Shown here in pieces: positions 43,933-54,463 of a DNA stretch of 64,000 nucleotides. Source of the DNA: Lysinibacillus sp. FJAT-14745 (GTDB taxonomy: Bacteria > Bacillota > Bacilli > Bacillales_A > Planococcaceae); the NCBI RefSeq assembly GCF_001275675.1, contig NZ_LITM01000006.1, positions 78,370 through 142,369 of the forward strand. Reading direction: 5' to 3'. The notes under the pieces were generated by a model. The model saw only the letters and a list, made by a program, of their open reading frames with translations. It was not told where the DNA came from and did not search any database. The translations under genes and the position numbers were made by a program. Within the stretch, counting starts at the first letter, position 1. The number at the start of each line of letters is the position of its first letter.

Positions 43933-45027
43933 ATGGAAATCTTCAAGTATATGGAAAAGTATGATTATGAACAATTGGTATTTTGCCAAGATGAAGCATC
44001 AGGGTTAAAAGCGATTATCGCTATCCATGACACAACACTTGGGCCAGCATTAGGCGGGGCACGTATGTGGACATATGCATCAGAAGAAAATGCGATAGAG
44101 GATGCATTACGTTTAGCAAGAGGGATGACCTATAAAAATGCTGCAGCTGGTTTAAACCTTGGCGGTGGAAAAACGGTTATTATCGGTGACCCATTTAAAG
44201 ATAAAAATGAAGAGATGTTCCGCGCACTAGGACGTTTCATCCAAGGGCTTAATGGTCGTTATATTACGGCAGAGGACGTTGGTACAACAGTGACAGATAT
44301 GGATTTAATGCATGAGGAAACAGATTATGTAACGGGAATTTCTCCGGCTTTTGGTTCTTCAGGAAACCCATCTCCGGTGACTGCTTACGGTGTATATCTT
44401 GGAATGAAAGCAGCAGCAAAAGAAGCATTTGGATCTGATTCATTAGAGGGGCGTACTATTTCTGTGCAAGGTCTAGGAAATGTAGCCTACAAGCTTTGCG
44501 AGTATTTACATAATGAAGGAGCAAAACTTGTTGTTACAGATATTAATCAAGGGGCAATTGATCGAGTTGTGAATGCTTTTGGTGCGACTGCTGTGGCACC
44601 AGAGGAAATCTATTCACAGGATGTTGATATTTTCTCACCTTGTGCATTAGGAGCGATTTTAAATGATGAAACGATTCCGCAACTAAAAGCAAAGGTTGTT
44701 GCAGGTTCTGCCAATAACCAGCTACAAGATTCTCGCCATGGCGATTATTTACATGAATTAGGGATCGTTTATACACCTGATTATGTGATTAATGCAGGTG
44801 GCGTAATAAATGTAGCCGATGAATTATATGGATATAACCGTGAACGTGCGATGAAGCGTGTTGAAGGCATTTATGACAGTATCGAAAAAATCTTCGAGAT
44901 TTCTAAACGTGATGGTATACCGACATATGTAGCAGCTAATCGTTTAGCAGAAGAACGTATCGCTCGAGTATCAAAGTCTCGTAGCCAATTCTTGAAAAAT
45001 GAAAAAAATATTTTACACGGTCGTTAA
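43933..45027 (+). CDS. Leucine dehydrogenase
   Basis: This NAD-dependent enzyme reversibly deaminates leucine, isoleucine and valine to their 2-oxo acids, the entry step for the complex encoded downstream. At 364 residues it has the length of the classical Bacillus/Lysinibacillus sphaericus enzyme. The catalytic lysine Lys80 lies in [15 protein letters not shown], the substrate loop [10 protein letters not shown] at 37-46, and the Rossmann motif [15 protein letters not shown] near 180. In Bacillus the gene is called bcd or ldh and sits inside the bkd operon. ATG 43933 follows AAAGGGGCG. A hairpin downstream suggests partial termination before lpdV. Confidence 0.97.
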   Translation: MEIFKYMEKYDYEQLVFCQDEASGLKAIIAIHDTTLGPALGGARMWTYASEENAIEDALRLARGMTYKNAAAGLNLGGGKTVIIGDPFKDKNEEMFRALGRFIQGLNGRYITAEDVGTTVTDMDLMHEETDYVTGISPAFGSSGNPSPVTAYGVYLGMKAAAKEAFGSDSLEGRTISVQGLGNVAYKLCEYLHNEGAKLVVTDINQGAIDRVVNAFGATAVAPEEIYSQDVDIFSPCALGAILNDETIPQLKAKVVAGSANNQLQDSRHGDYLHELGIVYTPDYVINAGGVINVADELYGYNRERAMKRVEGIYDSIEKIFEISKRDGIPTYVAANRLAEERIARVSKSRSQFLKNEKNILHGR

Positions 45028-45045
45028 AAACCGCTTATTCGTTTA

Positions 45046-45069
45046 AAGAAGTCGCATTGTCGACTTCTT
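45046..45069 (+). terminator. Hairpin after leucine dehydrogenase gene
   Basis: AAGAAGTCG and CGACTTCTT form a perfect 9-bp stem with a 6-base loop, followed by CTATCTTTAT. The weak T-run makes an attenuator or partial terminator likely. Confidence 0.6.
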
Positions 45070-45166
45070 CTATCTTTATAGTAAATTAATAGTGTAAATG
45101 AATTCATTTAACTTAGGTACCAAAGGAACAAGATGCTTTAGCATTTTCTCATAAGGGGGAATCCAT

Positions 45167-46594
45167 ATGGCTCAAAATTATGATGTTGTCATTTTAGGCG
45201 GAGGTACAGGTGGCTATGTTGCAGCAATTCGAGCTGCACAGCTAGGCTTAAAAACAGCTATTGTCGAACGTGAACGCCTAGGTGGAACATGCTTGCATAA
45301 AGGATGTATACCAAGTAAGGCCTTACTTCGAAGTGCAGAAGTGTATCGTATGGCAAATAAAACAGCCGCAGAATATGGTGTTGATATTGAGGGAGTTACA
45401 TTGCAATTCGACAAAGTGCAGGCAAGGAAGCAAACGATTGTTGAGCAATTGAACCAAGGTGTGAATACACTGATGAAAAAGGGCAAAATAGACGTTTATC
45501 AGGGAACAGGGCGAATTTTAGGACCGTCCATTTTTTCACCAATGCCTGGCACTATTTCAGTTGAAATGAACAATGGCGATGACAATGAAATGCTAGTTCC
45601 AACAAATGTGGTCATTGCAACAGGATCAAGGCCAAGAGGAATGGCGGGATTAACGGTTGACGGTAAATATGTGTTGAACTCTGATCATGCACTGGAAATG
45701 GAAGATCTGCCAAAGTCATTGTTAATTGTTGGCGGAGGAGTTATCGGAATAGAATGGGCTTCTATGCTTTGTGATTTTGGGGTTTACGTAACGATCATTG
45801 AATATGGGCCATCCATTTTACCTGCAGAGGATTCGGATATTGTAAAAGAAGTAACGAAGCAGCTTGAAAAAAGGGGCGTCCGAATTGTGACAAACGCCCG
45901 CTTAGATTCAGGAACCTTTAAAATTGAAAATGATAACGTTTTCATTTCTGCAAAAGTTAATGATCAGGATGAATTATTTGAGGCTGAAAAATTATTACTT
46001 TGTGTTGGACGTGAAGCAAATACACAAGGTATTGGATTAGAAAATACAGAAATAGAAGTTGACAATGGGTTTATCAAAGTCAATGATTCTTATCAAACAA
46101 AGGAATCACATATGTATGCCATTGGGGATGTTATCGGTGGCTTACAATTAGCTCATGTTGCTTCACATGAAGGGGTATCTGCTATTGAGCATATTGCAAC
46201 GGGTAAAACTGAGGCACTTGATGTTCTAAATGTGCCAAAATGCGTTTATTCTTACCCTGAGGTCGCAAGTATTGGCTTAACAGAAAGTGCTGCACGTGAG
46301 CAAGGTTATACATTGAAGGTCGGTAAGGTTCCATTCAAGGCGATTGGAAAAGCGTTAGTAAATGGAGAGACAGATGGCTTTGTAAAAATTGTTGCTGATG
46401 AAGAAACGAATGATATTTTGGGTATTCATATGGTAGGACCACATGTGACAGATTTAATTGGAGAAGCATCACTTGCTAAATTATTGGATGCAACTCCTTG
46501 GGAAGTAAGTCAGGCTATTCATCCACATCCGTCACTAAATGAGGTACTAGCGGAATCAGCGTTAGCAGTAGATAATCGCGCCATTCATTTTTAA
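45167..46594 (+). CDS. lpdV: Dihydrolipoyl dehydrogenase, E3 of branched-chain 2-oxoacid dehydrogenase
   Basis: A 475-residue flavoprotein that re-oxidises the lipoyl group of E2 and passes electrons to NAD. FAD-binding GGGTGG lies at 11-16; the redox disulfide is Cys42/Cys47 in GGTCLHKGCIPSK; the NAD-binding GGGVIGIEWAS motif is near 190; and the C-terminal HPHPSLNE holds the His-Glu pair. AAGGGGGAAT precedes ATG 45167. It heads the lpdV-bkdAA-bkdAB-bkdB run; Bacillus bkd operons usually also carry ptb and buk, which are absent here. Confidence 0.95.
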   Translation: MAQNYDVVILGGGTGGYVAAIRAAQLGLKTAIVERERLGGTCLHKGCIPSKALLRSAEVYRMANKTAAEYGVDIEGVTLQFDKVQARKQTIVEQLNQGVNTLMKKGKIDVYQGTGRILGPSIFSPMPGTISVEMNNGDDNEMLVPTNVVIATGSRPRGMAGLTVDGKYVLNSDHALEMEDLPKSLLIVGGGVIGIEWASMLCDFGVYVTIIEYGPSILPAEDSDIVKEVTKQLEKRGVRIVTNARLDSGTFKIENDNVFISAKVNDQDELFEAEKLLLCVGREANTQGIGLENTEIEVDNGFIKVNDSYQTKESHMYAIGDVIGGLQLAHVASHEGVSAIEHIATGKTEALDVLNVPKCVYSYPEVASIGLTESAAREQGYTLKVGKVPFKAIGKALVNGETDGFVKIVADEETNDILGIHMVGPHVTDLIGEASLAKLLDATPWEVSQAIHPHPSLNEVLAESALAVDNRAIHF

Positions 46595-46651
46595 CTTCTT
46601 TAAGCAAATGTTTTTTGTAGCGAAAGCGAAGCGTCAGGAAGGGGTGTTCGT

Positions 46652-47668
46652 ATGCAAGATGTTCAAATCAAGCATGAGGATTTAGGTTTATCAAATGAAG
46701 ATGTACTTGCAATGTTCGAAACGATGTTAATGGCAAGAAGACTAGATGAACGTATGTGGTTATTAAACCGTTCTGGTAAAATTCCATTTGTTATTTCTTG
46801 TCAGGGTCAGGAGGCAGCGCAAGTAGGGGCAGCCTTTGCTCTTGATCATAACAGAGATTATATTGCACCTTACTATCGTGATATGGGTGTTGTTTTACAT
46901 TTTGGCATGACGCCAAGAGAATTGATGTTATCTGCGTTTGCCAAAGCAGAGGATCCAAACTCAGGTGGGCGTCAAATGCCAGGTCATTTTGGACAAAAGA
47001 AAAATCGTATTTTAACAGGCTCTTCGCCAGTTACTACACAAGTTCCGCACGCGGTAGGGGTAGCTCTAGCAGGGCGTCTACAAAAAGAAGATTTTATTAC
47101 TTTTGTTACGCTTGGTGAAGGTTCTTCTAACCAAGGTGATTTCCATGAGGGTGCGAATTTCGCTGGAGTGCATAAGCTTCCAGTCATTATAATGGTAGAG
47201 AATAATCAATACGCAATTTCTGTGCCAGTTGAACGTCAATTAGGCTGTGCGAAAGTGTCAGATCGCGGTATTGGCTATGGTATGCCAGGTGTTACTGTTG
47301 ATGGGAAATGTCCGTTACAAGTCTATAAGGTTGTGAAAGAAGCAGCTGATCGCGCACGTAGTGGTGAAGGTCCTAGCTTGATTGAAACAGTGACTTATCG
47401 CTTAACGGCTCATTCTTCGGATGATGATGATCGTCAATATCGCACTGCCGAGGATATAGCGGAAGGAAAGGCGAAGGATCCCGTTTTGTTATTTGAAAAG
47501 TATCTAATGGATGCTGGAGTTATGACAGAACAGCTACGTGCTGAAATAGAAGAGCGTGTCATGGCCGAGGTGAATGCAGCAACAGATTATGCAGAAGCTG
47601 CTCCGTATGCAATGCCAGAGCATGCTTTGAAATACGTATATGCACCAGCGGACGGAGGTGACGTGTAA
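46652..47668 (+). CDS. bkdAA: Branched-chain 2-oxoacid dehydrogenase E1 alpha
   Basis: A 338-residue thiamine-diphosphate subunit decarboxylating the 2-oxo acids of leucine, isoleucine and valine. Visible: RSGKIPFVISCQGQEAAQVGAA near 30-55, YYRDMGVVLHFG near 70, and the ThDP/Mg motif LGEGSSNQGDFHEGANFAGVHKLPVIIMVENN (155-186), followed by TYRLTAHSSDDD, the phosphorylation-loop region of E1 alpha. AGGAAGGGG lies before ATG 46652. Its TAA stop overlaps the bkdAB start by one base (TAATG). Confidence 0.96.
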   Translation: MQDVQIKHEDLGLSNEDVLAMFETMLMARRLDERMWLLNRSGKIPFVISCQGQEAAQVGAAFALDHNRDYIAPYYRDMGVVLHFGMTPRELMLSAFAKAEDPNSGGRQMPGHFGQKKNRILTGSSPVTTQVPHAVGVALAGRLQKEDFITFVTLGEGSSNQGDFHEGANFAGVHKLPVIIMVENNQYAISVPVERQLGCAKVSDRGIGYGMPGVTVDGKCPLQVYKVVKEAADRARSGEGPSLIETVTYRLTAHSSDDDDRQYRTAEDIAEGKAKDPVLLFEKYLMDAGVMTEQLRAEIEERVMAEVNAATDYAEAAPYAMPEHALKYVYAPADGGDV

Positions 47669-48651
47669 TGGCAGTAATGTCTTATATTGATGCGATTACA
47701 TTAGCGATGAAGGAAGAGATGGAACGTGATGAACGTGTTTTCATTTTAGGAGAGGACGTTGGTCGTAAAGGCGGGGTTTTCAAAGCAACAACAGGTCTTT
47801 ACGAGCAATTTGGTGAACATCGGGTACTTGACACGCCTCTTGCAGAAAGTGCTATTGCAGGTGTTGGTATTGGTGCTGCGATGTATGGAATGCGCCCAAT
47901 TGCTGAGATGCAATTCGCTGATTTCATCATGCCTGCCGTCAACCAAATTGTTTCTGAGGCAGCGAAAATCCGCTATCGTTCAAATAATGACTGGTCTTGC
48001 CCAATGGTTATACGTGCACCATTTGGCGGAGGTATTCACGGAGCGCTCTATCATTCGCAGTCTGTCGAGGCACTTTTTGCAGGAACACCAGGGTTAAAAA
48101 TTGTTATACCTTCAACACCGTATGATGCAAAAGGTTTGTTAAAAGCAGCAATCCGTGATGAAGATCCAGTACTGTTTTTTGAGCATAAGCGTGCATATCG
48201 ACTCATTAAAGGTGAAGTCCCAGTAGATGATTACACTTTGCCAATTGGTAAGGCAGATGTTAAGCGGGAAGGGGAAGATGTTACTGTCATTACGTATGGT
48301 TTAGCTGTCCATTTCGCATTACAAGCAGCAGAGCGCCTAGCGGCAGATGGTATTTCTGCCCATATTCTTGACCTACGCACGGTATACCCACTTGATAAAG
48401 AAGCAATCATTGAGGCGGCAAGTAAAACAGGCAAAGTTTTACTAGTTACCGAGGATAATAAAGAGGGCAGCATTATGAGTGAGGTTGCAGCAATCATTGC
48501 AGAGCATTGTTTATTTGAGCTCGATGCACCAATTCAGCGCCTTGCAGGACCAGATGTTCCAGCTATGCCATATGCACCAACGATGGAAAAATATTTTATG
48601 ATCAACCCTGATAAAGTAGAGCGTGCGATGCGAGAACTTGCAGCATTCTAA
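47668..48651 (+). CDS. bkdAB: Branched-chain 2-oxoacid dehydrogenase E1 beta
   Basis: A 327-residue partner of E1 alpha; together they form the alpha2-beta2 tetramer holding thiamine diphosphate at the interface. Family motifs: LGEDVGRKGGVFKATTGL near 26-43, RVLDTPLAESAIAGVGIGAA near 52-71, PIAEMQFADFIMPAVNQI, and GGIHGALYHSQSVEA with the active-site His. The C-terminal transketolase domain has DLRTVYPLDKEAI near 230. It is coupled to bkdAA by a 1-base overlap. Downstream, 490 bases containing a family A repeat separate it from bkdB. Confidence 0.96.
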   Translation: MAVMSYIDAITLAMKEEMERDERVFILGEDVGRKGGVFKATTGLYEQFGEHRVLDTPLAESAIAGVGIGAAMYGMRPIAEMQFADFIMPAVNQIVSEAAKIRYRSNNDWSCPMVIRAPFGGGIHGALYHSQSVEALFAGTPGLKIVIPSTPYDAKGLLKAAIRDEDPVLFFEHKRAYRLIKGEVPVDDYTLPIGKADVKREGEDVTVITYGLAVHFALQAAERLAADGISAHILDLRTVYPLDKEAIIEAASKTGKVLLVTEDNKEGSIMSEVAAIIAEHCLFELDAPIQRLAGPDVPAMPYAPTMEKYFMINPDKVERAMRELAAF

Positions 48652-48877
48652 TATAGAAGAGCTTAAAAGTTTATACCTCTGGCAGATTTACAAAATTTTA
48701 CTGGAGGTAAAACGTTATCTACTCATTGTAGTAAATAGAAATTTATGAAAAGTTATAATCCGTGTGATTGTTTATCTACGCGTCATAGCCTAAAGCTTAT
48801 AAATATCACAGGTATTTTAAGACTCTTCATCGAAAGCTCGGGGTGACATTTCTTAAAACGTTATGTCATGTATATAA

Positions 48878-49054
48878 GTTGATTGGAGTGGAGACTGGGC
48901 GACTCCTTGGGGATTAGCGTCACAGATGAGACCCTGGAGCGAGCTTTGCGAGTGAAGCGGCTCATCGGACGCCCCCAGGAAGCTTTGCTCTGTGCGAAAG
49001 CGTAGTGCTAACGTAGCGGCAGCAACAAAGCGCACAGTCGGAACGGAAATCAAC
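48878..49054 (+). repeat. Interspersed repeat family A, copy 2 (longest)
   Basis: The 177-bp copy is bounded by GTTGATT and AATCAAC, which are exact complements, and contains GGAGTGGAGACTGGGCGACT, GGCTCATCGGACGCCCC, GAAGCTTTGCTCTG and GTCGGAACGG. Weaker similarity to copy 3 extends about 45 bases upstream (GGGTGACATTT). It sits between bkdAB and bkdB, inside an operon. The remaining sequence of 48652-49145 has no gene that I can see. Confidence 0.92.
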
Positions 49055-49145
49055 CCCCACTTTATTGTGATGAGTTTATTATAAATATGATAGTATTTCG
49101 ATAGATACAATTACACCTAGGCATAATTGATGGGGGGAATAGATG

Positions 49146-50489
49146 ATGGCTATTCAAAATATTACAATGCCACAGCTCGGCGAAAGTGTAACAGAAGGTA
49201 CGATTGAAAAATGGCTTGTCAAGCCAGGCGATACGGTAAAAAAATATGATCCTCTAGCAGAAGTTGTAACAGATAAAGTAAATGCAGAAATCCCGTCTTC
49301 TTTTGAAGGAGTTATTACAGAGCTACTTGCAGAGGAAGGGCAAACGTTACCGGTTGGTGCAGTCGTTTGTTGCGTTGAAATCGCAGGAGACAGTGAGTTG
49401 CCTCCTCCGCCTCCACCGAAAAAATCAGCGGTAAGTACGGCAATTTTAAATGCTGGCGTACAAAAGAAACAGGAGACACAGCAGCCAGCTACTGCTATAA
49501 AAGCATCGCAAAAAACAGTTCGCCAGGATAAAGTACGTTATTCACCTGCAGTTCTTCGACTTGCACAAGAGTATGAAATTGCACTTGATCAAATCACAGG
49601 TACTGGTGAAGGGGGACGTATTACAAGAAAAGATCTAATGAAACTGATTGCAGCAGGAAATGTGCCAACTTCTTTAGTTGAAACACCGCCTGCAGTCGAT
49701 TCAGTCGTTCCACAGTCAGCACCTGTTGCAGCACCTGCATCACAGGAAAATCCTAAATCAGCCATATCTGCACAACCAATTCAAGCGGGTGATATTGAGA
49801 TTCCAGTAACGAAGGTGCGCCGTGCTATCGCTAATAATATGGTACGCAGCGTTCATGAAGTGCCACATGCATGGATGATGATGGAAGTAGATGTTACAGA
49901 TTTAGTAACATATCGTGATAGCATTAAGGCAGAGTTTAAACAAAAAGAAGGCTTTAATATTACGTATTTTGCTTTCTTTGTAAAAGCCGTTGCTCAAGCT
50001 CTAAAGGAATTCCCGATGATGAATTCCATGTGGGCAGAGGACAAAATTATTCAAAAGCATGACATAAATATTTCCATTGCAGTCGCAACAGAGGATGCAT
50101 TATTCGTTCCTGTTATAAAACACGCAGATGAAAAATCGATTAAAGGTATTGCGAAGGACATTCATGAGCTTGCGACGAAAGTTCGTGCCGGAAAACTAAC
50201 GATGGATGATATACAAGGTGGCACATTTACGGTCAATAATACGGGTGCATTCGGCTCTGTACAGTCGATGGGCATCATTAATTATCCACAAGCGGCTATT
50301 CTTCAAGTGGAAAGTATTGTAAAAAAACCGGTTGTTTTACCTGGTGGAATGTTCGCTGCACGAGATATTGTGAATTTATGTTTATCTTTAGATCATCGTG
50401 TTCTTGATGGACTTGTCTGTGGTAAATTCCTAAATAGAGTAAAAGAAATACTCGAAAATACAAATATATCTTCAACGTCAGTCTACTGA
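49146..50489 (+). CDS. bkdB: Branched-chain 2-oxoacid dehydrogenase E2 (dihydrolipoyl acyltransferase)
   Basis: A 447-residue core subunit. The lipoyl domain (1-77) has Lys44 in TDKVNAEIPS; a Pro-rich linker (PPPPPP near 93) follows; the E3/E1-binding domain is near 135-170 (YSPAVLRLAQEYEIALDQI, GTGEGGRITRKDL); a second Ala/Pro linker precedes the catalytic acyltransferase domain (about 215-447), with DHRVLDG near 420 holding the catalytic His and Asp. ATG 49146 is 8 bases from GGGGGGA; ATG 49143 is an alternative. A strong terminator follows. Confidence 0.95.
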   Translation: MAIQNITMPQLGESVTEGTIEKWLVKPGDTVKKYDPLAEVVTDKVNAEIPSSFEGVITELLAEEGQTLPVGAVVCCVEIAGDSELPPPPPPKKSAVSTAILNAGVQKKQETQQPATAIKASQKTVRQDKVRYSPAVLRLAQEYEIALDQITGTGEGGRITRKDLMKLIAAGNVPTSLVETPPAVDSVVPQSAPVAAPASQENPKSAISAQPIQAGDIEIPVTKVRRAIANNMVRSVHEVPHAWMMMEVDVTDLVTYRDSIKAEFKQKEGFNITYFAFFVKAVAQALKEFPMMNSMWAEDKIIQKHDINISIAVATEDALFVPVIKHADEKSIKGIAKDIHELATKVRAGKLTMDDIQGGTFTVNNTGAFGSVQSMGIINYPQAAILQVESIVKKPVVLPGGMFAARDIVNLCLSLDHRVLDGLVCGKFLNRVKEILENTNISSTSVY

Positions 50490-50495
50490 TGACTT

Positions 50496-50534
50496 GTCGG
50501 AAGCCTGTTATATAACGGTTTCCGATTTTTTTTT
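50496..50534 (+). terminator. Terminator after bkdB
   Basis: TCGGAAGCCTGTTA pairs with TAACGGTTTCCGA (one bulge) and is followed by nine T residues. Confidence 0.92.
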
Positions 50535-50609
50535 GCTTTCCGAGTCGCAATTTGTCATGTAGAATAACAAATAGAAACTACTAAGGGGGGAAGCTGATTA
50601 AGCGTCCGC

Positions 50610-52313
50610 ATGTCAAACAACATGAAAAATATTGAATTTGAAAAGCCATCCTATTCAGAATGGCAAGATGCAGCAATCAAGGCTTTAAAAGGGAAACCAT
50701 TCGAGTCTCTTTTAACGAAAACGAGTGAAGGTATTACATTAGAACCTCTTTACACCCAAGAAAGTTTAGTAGCAAAACTTGGTGAAGAACTTGATAAACA
50801 AGTTGCTACAATCCGTTCCCTACAAAATAACGAAGCATTTCGAGTAGCACAGCAAGTATATGCTGATACAAGCGAGGCATTTTTTGCACAGCTTGATGAT
50901 AGCTTAGCTCGAGGCAATGAAGTAGTAACAATTGATAGCCGTGTGAATTTTGAATGGACTGAAGAAGTATTGGCACAATTAGCGACTTATTTCTCTGAAT
51001 ATTCGTTTAAAATTACGGTTGAAAATTCAAATGATCCATTATTAGCAGTGTTCGACAAAATAGCAGTTAATCAGCGAGAAACTGTAAAAGGTTTCATCGT
51101 ATCGAAAGACCCGATCTCTTTAAATGAATACCCGAGCGTGCGCTCAGTCGGTGCAGACACGACGGTTTATCATAATGAAGGAGCAAATGCTGTGCAAGAG
51201 TTAGCATATGCACTTGCATTAGCCGCAAAATACGCAAAACAAGAAGAAAGCTTTGAAGCGTTCGCGAAGAAATTTTATGTATCCTTTGCAGTTGATACAC
51301 AGTTCTTTACAGAAATTGCAAAACTTCGTGCCTTTAAAGTACTTTGGAAAGCGTTCTCATCCGCTTATGGAGTAGCTAATTGCGTAAAAGTTCCAACTAT
51401 TGCCGAAACATCGTTAAGAAGCTTCTCGAAGCTAGATGTTTATGTAAACTTATTACGTTCAGCGAATGAAGCACTTTCTGGCTTAATTGGCGGTGCGGAT
51501 GTCTTTACAGTTCACCCTCATGATGCATTAACGAAACCAACAGATCAATCGGTTCGTATTGCACGAAATGTATCGTTAATCTTAAAAGAAGAAACAAATG
51601 TTTTAAAAGTTATAGACCCAGCTGGTGGCTCTTACTTTATTGAGTCATTAACAGCAGATTTTGTGAAAGAAGCTTGGGCATTATTCTTAGAAATTGAAGC
51701 AGCTGGAGGCATTGACGCTTACACTGCATCTGGAAAGCTTGCGGAGGAACTAGAAAAATCCTATCAAGCTCGTATCAAGGCGGTGCAAACGCGTAAGCAA
51801 TCATTAATCGGTACAAATATTTATGCTAATCCAGCAGATGTATTTGAAAGCGAAACAAACCCAGCGTTTGCAGAAATTAAGCGAATTGCTAAACCTTTTG
51901 AGCAATTACGTGCGGAAATGACAGCGGCAAATGTGAAAACTGGAATCCTAGCATTAGGTACACTAAAAAGCTCAAAACCACGTGCCGATTTCGTGTCAGG
52001 TTTCTTAAACACTGTAGGTCTAGTACCAGAAAAAAGTGAGCCAGTTGCTACAGCTGAAGAAGCATTAGCTTGGTTAAACGCTACAGAAGCAACATACGTG
52101 GTAATTGCAGGTAATGATGACAATACTAAAGAATTACTACCAGCAATTTTAGCAGGCAAACCAGCTAACGTAATTGTTGACGTTGCAGGTAAATTTAAAG
52201 ACGAAGAAGAAGCTTGGTTAGCAAACGGCTTAAACGGCTTTATTTTCGCAGGACAGAACATCATTGAAAAATTAAATTCAGTGTTCGCTAGCATGAAGGA
52301 GGTCCAACGATGA
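50610..52313 (+). CDS. mutA: Methylmalonyl-CoA mutase small subunit
   Basis: This 567-residue beta subunit forms a heterodimer with MutB. It is homologous to the large subunit but shorter and non-catalytic: the TIM-barrel domain is recognisable ([24 protein letters not shown] near 335), while the C-terminal part (from about 440) is a decayed B12-binding fold without the D-x-H-x-x-G ligand motif. ATG 50610 is the only ATG in frame after a stop at 50595, but the only strong ribosome binding site (AAGGGGGG, 50583-50590) lies 19 bases away, unusually far. It overlaps mutB by 4 bases (ATGA). Confidence 0.94.
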   Translation: MSNNMKNIEFEKPSYSEWQDAAIKALKGKPFESLLTKTSEGITLEPLYTQESLVAKLGEELDKQVATIRSLQNNEAFRVAQQVYADTSEAFFAQLDDSLARGNEVVTIDSRVNFEWTEEVLAQLATYFSEYSFKITVENSNDPLLAVFDKIAVNQRETVKGFIVSKDPISLNEYPSVRSVGADTTVYHNEGANAVQELAYALALAAKYAKQEESFEAFAKKFYVSFAVDTQFFTEIAKLRAFKVLWKAFSSAYGVANCVKVPTIAETSLRSFSKLDVYVNLLRSANEALSGLIGGADVFTVHPHDALTKPTDQSVRIARNVSLILKEETNVLKVIDPAGGSYFIESLTADFVKEAWALFLEIEAAGGIDAYTASGKLAEELEKSYQARIKAVQTRKQSLIGTNIYANPADVFESETNPAFAEIKRIAKPFEQLRAEMTAANVKTGILALGTLKSSKPRADFVSGFLNTVGLVPEKSEPVATAEEALAWLNATEATYVVIAGNDDNTKELLPAILAGKPANVIVDVAGKFKDEEEAWLANGLNGFIFAGQNIIEKLNSVFASMKEVQR

Positions 52314-54463
52314 GCAAGCCAAATTTTAGTGCAGTTGAAATCGAAAAAGTTTTAGCAGCTGAGGCACCTCAAGCGTCAGAAGAAAAATTCATGACCAATG
52401 AAGGTATCGAAATTAAAGATATATACACAAAAGAAGATATTAAAGAGGCAAAACATTTAAATGATGTTGCAGGTATAGCACCAAATACGCGTGGTCCATA
52501 CCCTACTATGTATGTAGCTCGTCCTTGGACTGTTCGCCAATATGCTGGTTTCTCAACAGCTGAAGAATCAAATGCATTCTACAAACGTAATCTAGCGATG
52601 GGTCAAAAAGGACTTTCCGTTGCCTTTGACTTAGCAACTCACCGTGGCTATGACTCAGATCATCCTCGTGTAACAGGGGATGTTGGTAAAGCCGGAGTAG
52701 CGATTGACTCTGTAGAAGATATGAAGATTTTATTTGACCAAATTCCTTTGGATCAAATGTCCGTTTCAATGACAATGAATGGTGCAGTATTACCAGTTCT
52801 TGCATTCTATATCGTTGCTGCTGAAGAGCAAGGAGTTACACCAGACCAATTAGCAGGTACAATTCAAAACGATATTTTAAAAGAATACATGGTTCGTAAC
52901 ACATATATTTATCCACCAGCAATGTCGATGAAAATTATTGCAGACATTTTTGAATATACAGCGAAGTATATGCCGAAATTTAACTCCATTTCGATTTCTG
53001 GTTACCATATTCAAGAAGCTGGGGCAACAAATGACATTGAGCTTGCTTATACATTAGCAGATGGTCTTGAATATGTGCGTACAGGGCTAAAGGCTGGAAT
53101 TGATATTGACGCCTTTGCACCGCGTTTATCATTCTTCTGGGCAATCGGTATGAACTATTACATGGAAGTTGCAAAAATGCGTGCAGCACGTCGAATTTGG
53201 GCACAAATGATGTCCACGTTTAATCCGAAAAACCCTAAGACATTAGCACTTCGTACACACTCACAAACATCTGGTTGGTCTTTAACAGAGCAAGATCCAT
53301 TTAACAATGTGGCACGTACATTAATCGAAGCGAATGCGTCTTCAATGGGGCATACGCAATCACTGCATACAAATGCACTTGATGAAGCGATTGCTCTACC
53401 AACAGATTTCTCTGCACGTATTGCACGTAATACACAGCTGTTCCTACAAGAAGAAACGGCAATGACGAAAGTCATTGATCCGTGGGGCGGTTCGTACTAT
53501 GTGGAAAAATTAACAGACGAAATTACAAAATCTGCGTGGGCATTAATCGAAGAAATCGAAGAACTTGGCGGTATGGCGAAAGCGATTGAAACAGGTCTTC
53601 CAAAAATGAAAGTCGAAGAGGCTGCGGCAAAACGTCAAGCGAAAATTGACTCTAAAACAGAAACGATCGTTGGTGTAAACAAATATCGTTTAGAAAAAGA
53701 AGAACCTATCGACATTCTTGACATTGATAATACATTAGTTCGTCAAAAGCAAATTGAACGTTTAGAAGCAATGAAGGCAGCTCGTGATGAAGCGGAAGTA
53801 CAAAAACATCTAGCTCGATTAACGAAAGCGGCGCAAGATGGTGAAGAAAACTTATTAGCAATAGCAGTTGATGCAGCGCGTGCTCGTGCTTCTTTAGGTG
53901 AAATTTCTGATGCAATCGAAGTTGTTTCAGGTCGCCATAAGGCAGTAATTCGTTCAATCTCTGGCGTTTACTCAGCAAACTTCTCAGATGAAGAGCAAAT
54001 TGCTGAAATGAAACAAATGACAGAGGAATTCCTTGAAAATGAAGGTCGTCGCCCACGTATTTTAGTAGCGAAAATGGGACAAGATGGACATGACCGTGGT
54101 GCGAAGGTTGTGGCAACGGGATATGCTGACTTAGGCTTTGACGTAGATATTTCACCATTATTTATGACACCTGCTGAAGCAGCTCAAATGGCTGTAGAAA
54201 ACGATGTTCATGTCATTGGTGTATCTTCATTAGCAGCTGGTCATAAAACATTAGTTCCTGAATTAGTAGCAGAGTTAGAAAAACTGGGCCGCGAAGATAT
54301 CATTATTATTGTTGGAGGCGTTATTCCAGCACAAGATTATGAATTCCTATATGAAGCTGGCGCAGTAGCGATTTTTGGACCTGGTACAGTTATTCCTGTA
54401 TCGGCGCAAAAGATTATTGAAGAAATTTACAAACGTTTAGGCTACGAGGAAGTGTCTGAATAA
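52310..54463 (+). CDS. mutB: Methylmalonyl-CoA mutase large (catalytic) subunit
   Basis: A 717-residue adenosylcobalamin enzyme converting (R)-methylmalonyl-CoA to succinyl-CoA. The substrate barrel shows [21 protein letters not shown] near 60-80 (with the catalytic Tyr), [26 protein letters not shown] near 225-250 and [14 protein letters not shown] near 325. The C-terminal B12 domain has [11 protein letters not shown] (D-x-H-x-x-G, cobalt-ligating His) near 590, followed by GVSSLAAGH and GGVIPAQD. The gene is complete and tightly linked to mutA (4-base overlap) and meaB (1-base overlap). Confidence 0.97.
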   Translation: MSKPNFSAVEIEKVLAAEAPQASEEKFMTNEGIEIKDIYTKEDIKEAKHLNDVAGIAPNTRGPYPTMYVARPWTVRQYAGFSTAEESNAFYKRNLAMGQKGLSVAFDLATHRGYDSDHPRVTGDVGKAGVAIDSVEDMKILFDQIPLDQMSVSMTMNGAVLPVLAFYIVAAEEQGVTPDQLAGTIQNDILKEYMVRNTYIYPPAMSMKIIADIFEYTAKYMPKFNSISISGYHIQEAGATNDIELAYTLADGLEYVRTGLKAGIDIDAFAPRLSFFWAIGMNYYMEVAKMRAARRIWAQMMSTFNPKNPKTLALRTHSQTSGWSLTEQDPFNNVARTLIEANASSMGHTQSLHTNALDEAIALPTDFSARIARNTQLFLQEETAMTKVIDPWGGSYYVEKLTDEITKSAWALIEEIEELGGMAKAIETGLPKMKVEEAAAKRQAKIDSKTETIVGVNKYRLEKEEPIDILDIDNTLVRQKQIERLEAMKAARDEAEVQKHLARLTKAAQDGEENLLAIAVDAARARASLGEISDAIEVVSGRHKAVIRSISGVYSANFSDEEQIAEMKQMTEEFLENEGRRPRILVAKMGQDGHDRGAKVVATGYADLGFDVDISPLFMTPAEAAQMAVENDVHVIGVSSLAAGHKTLVPELVAELEKLGREDIIIIVGGVIPAQDYEFLYEAGAVAIFGPGTVIPVSAQKIIEEIYKRLGYEEVSE

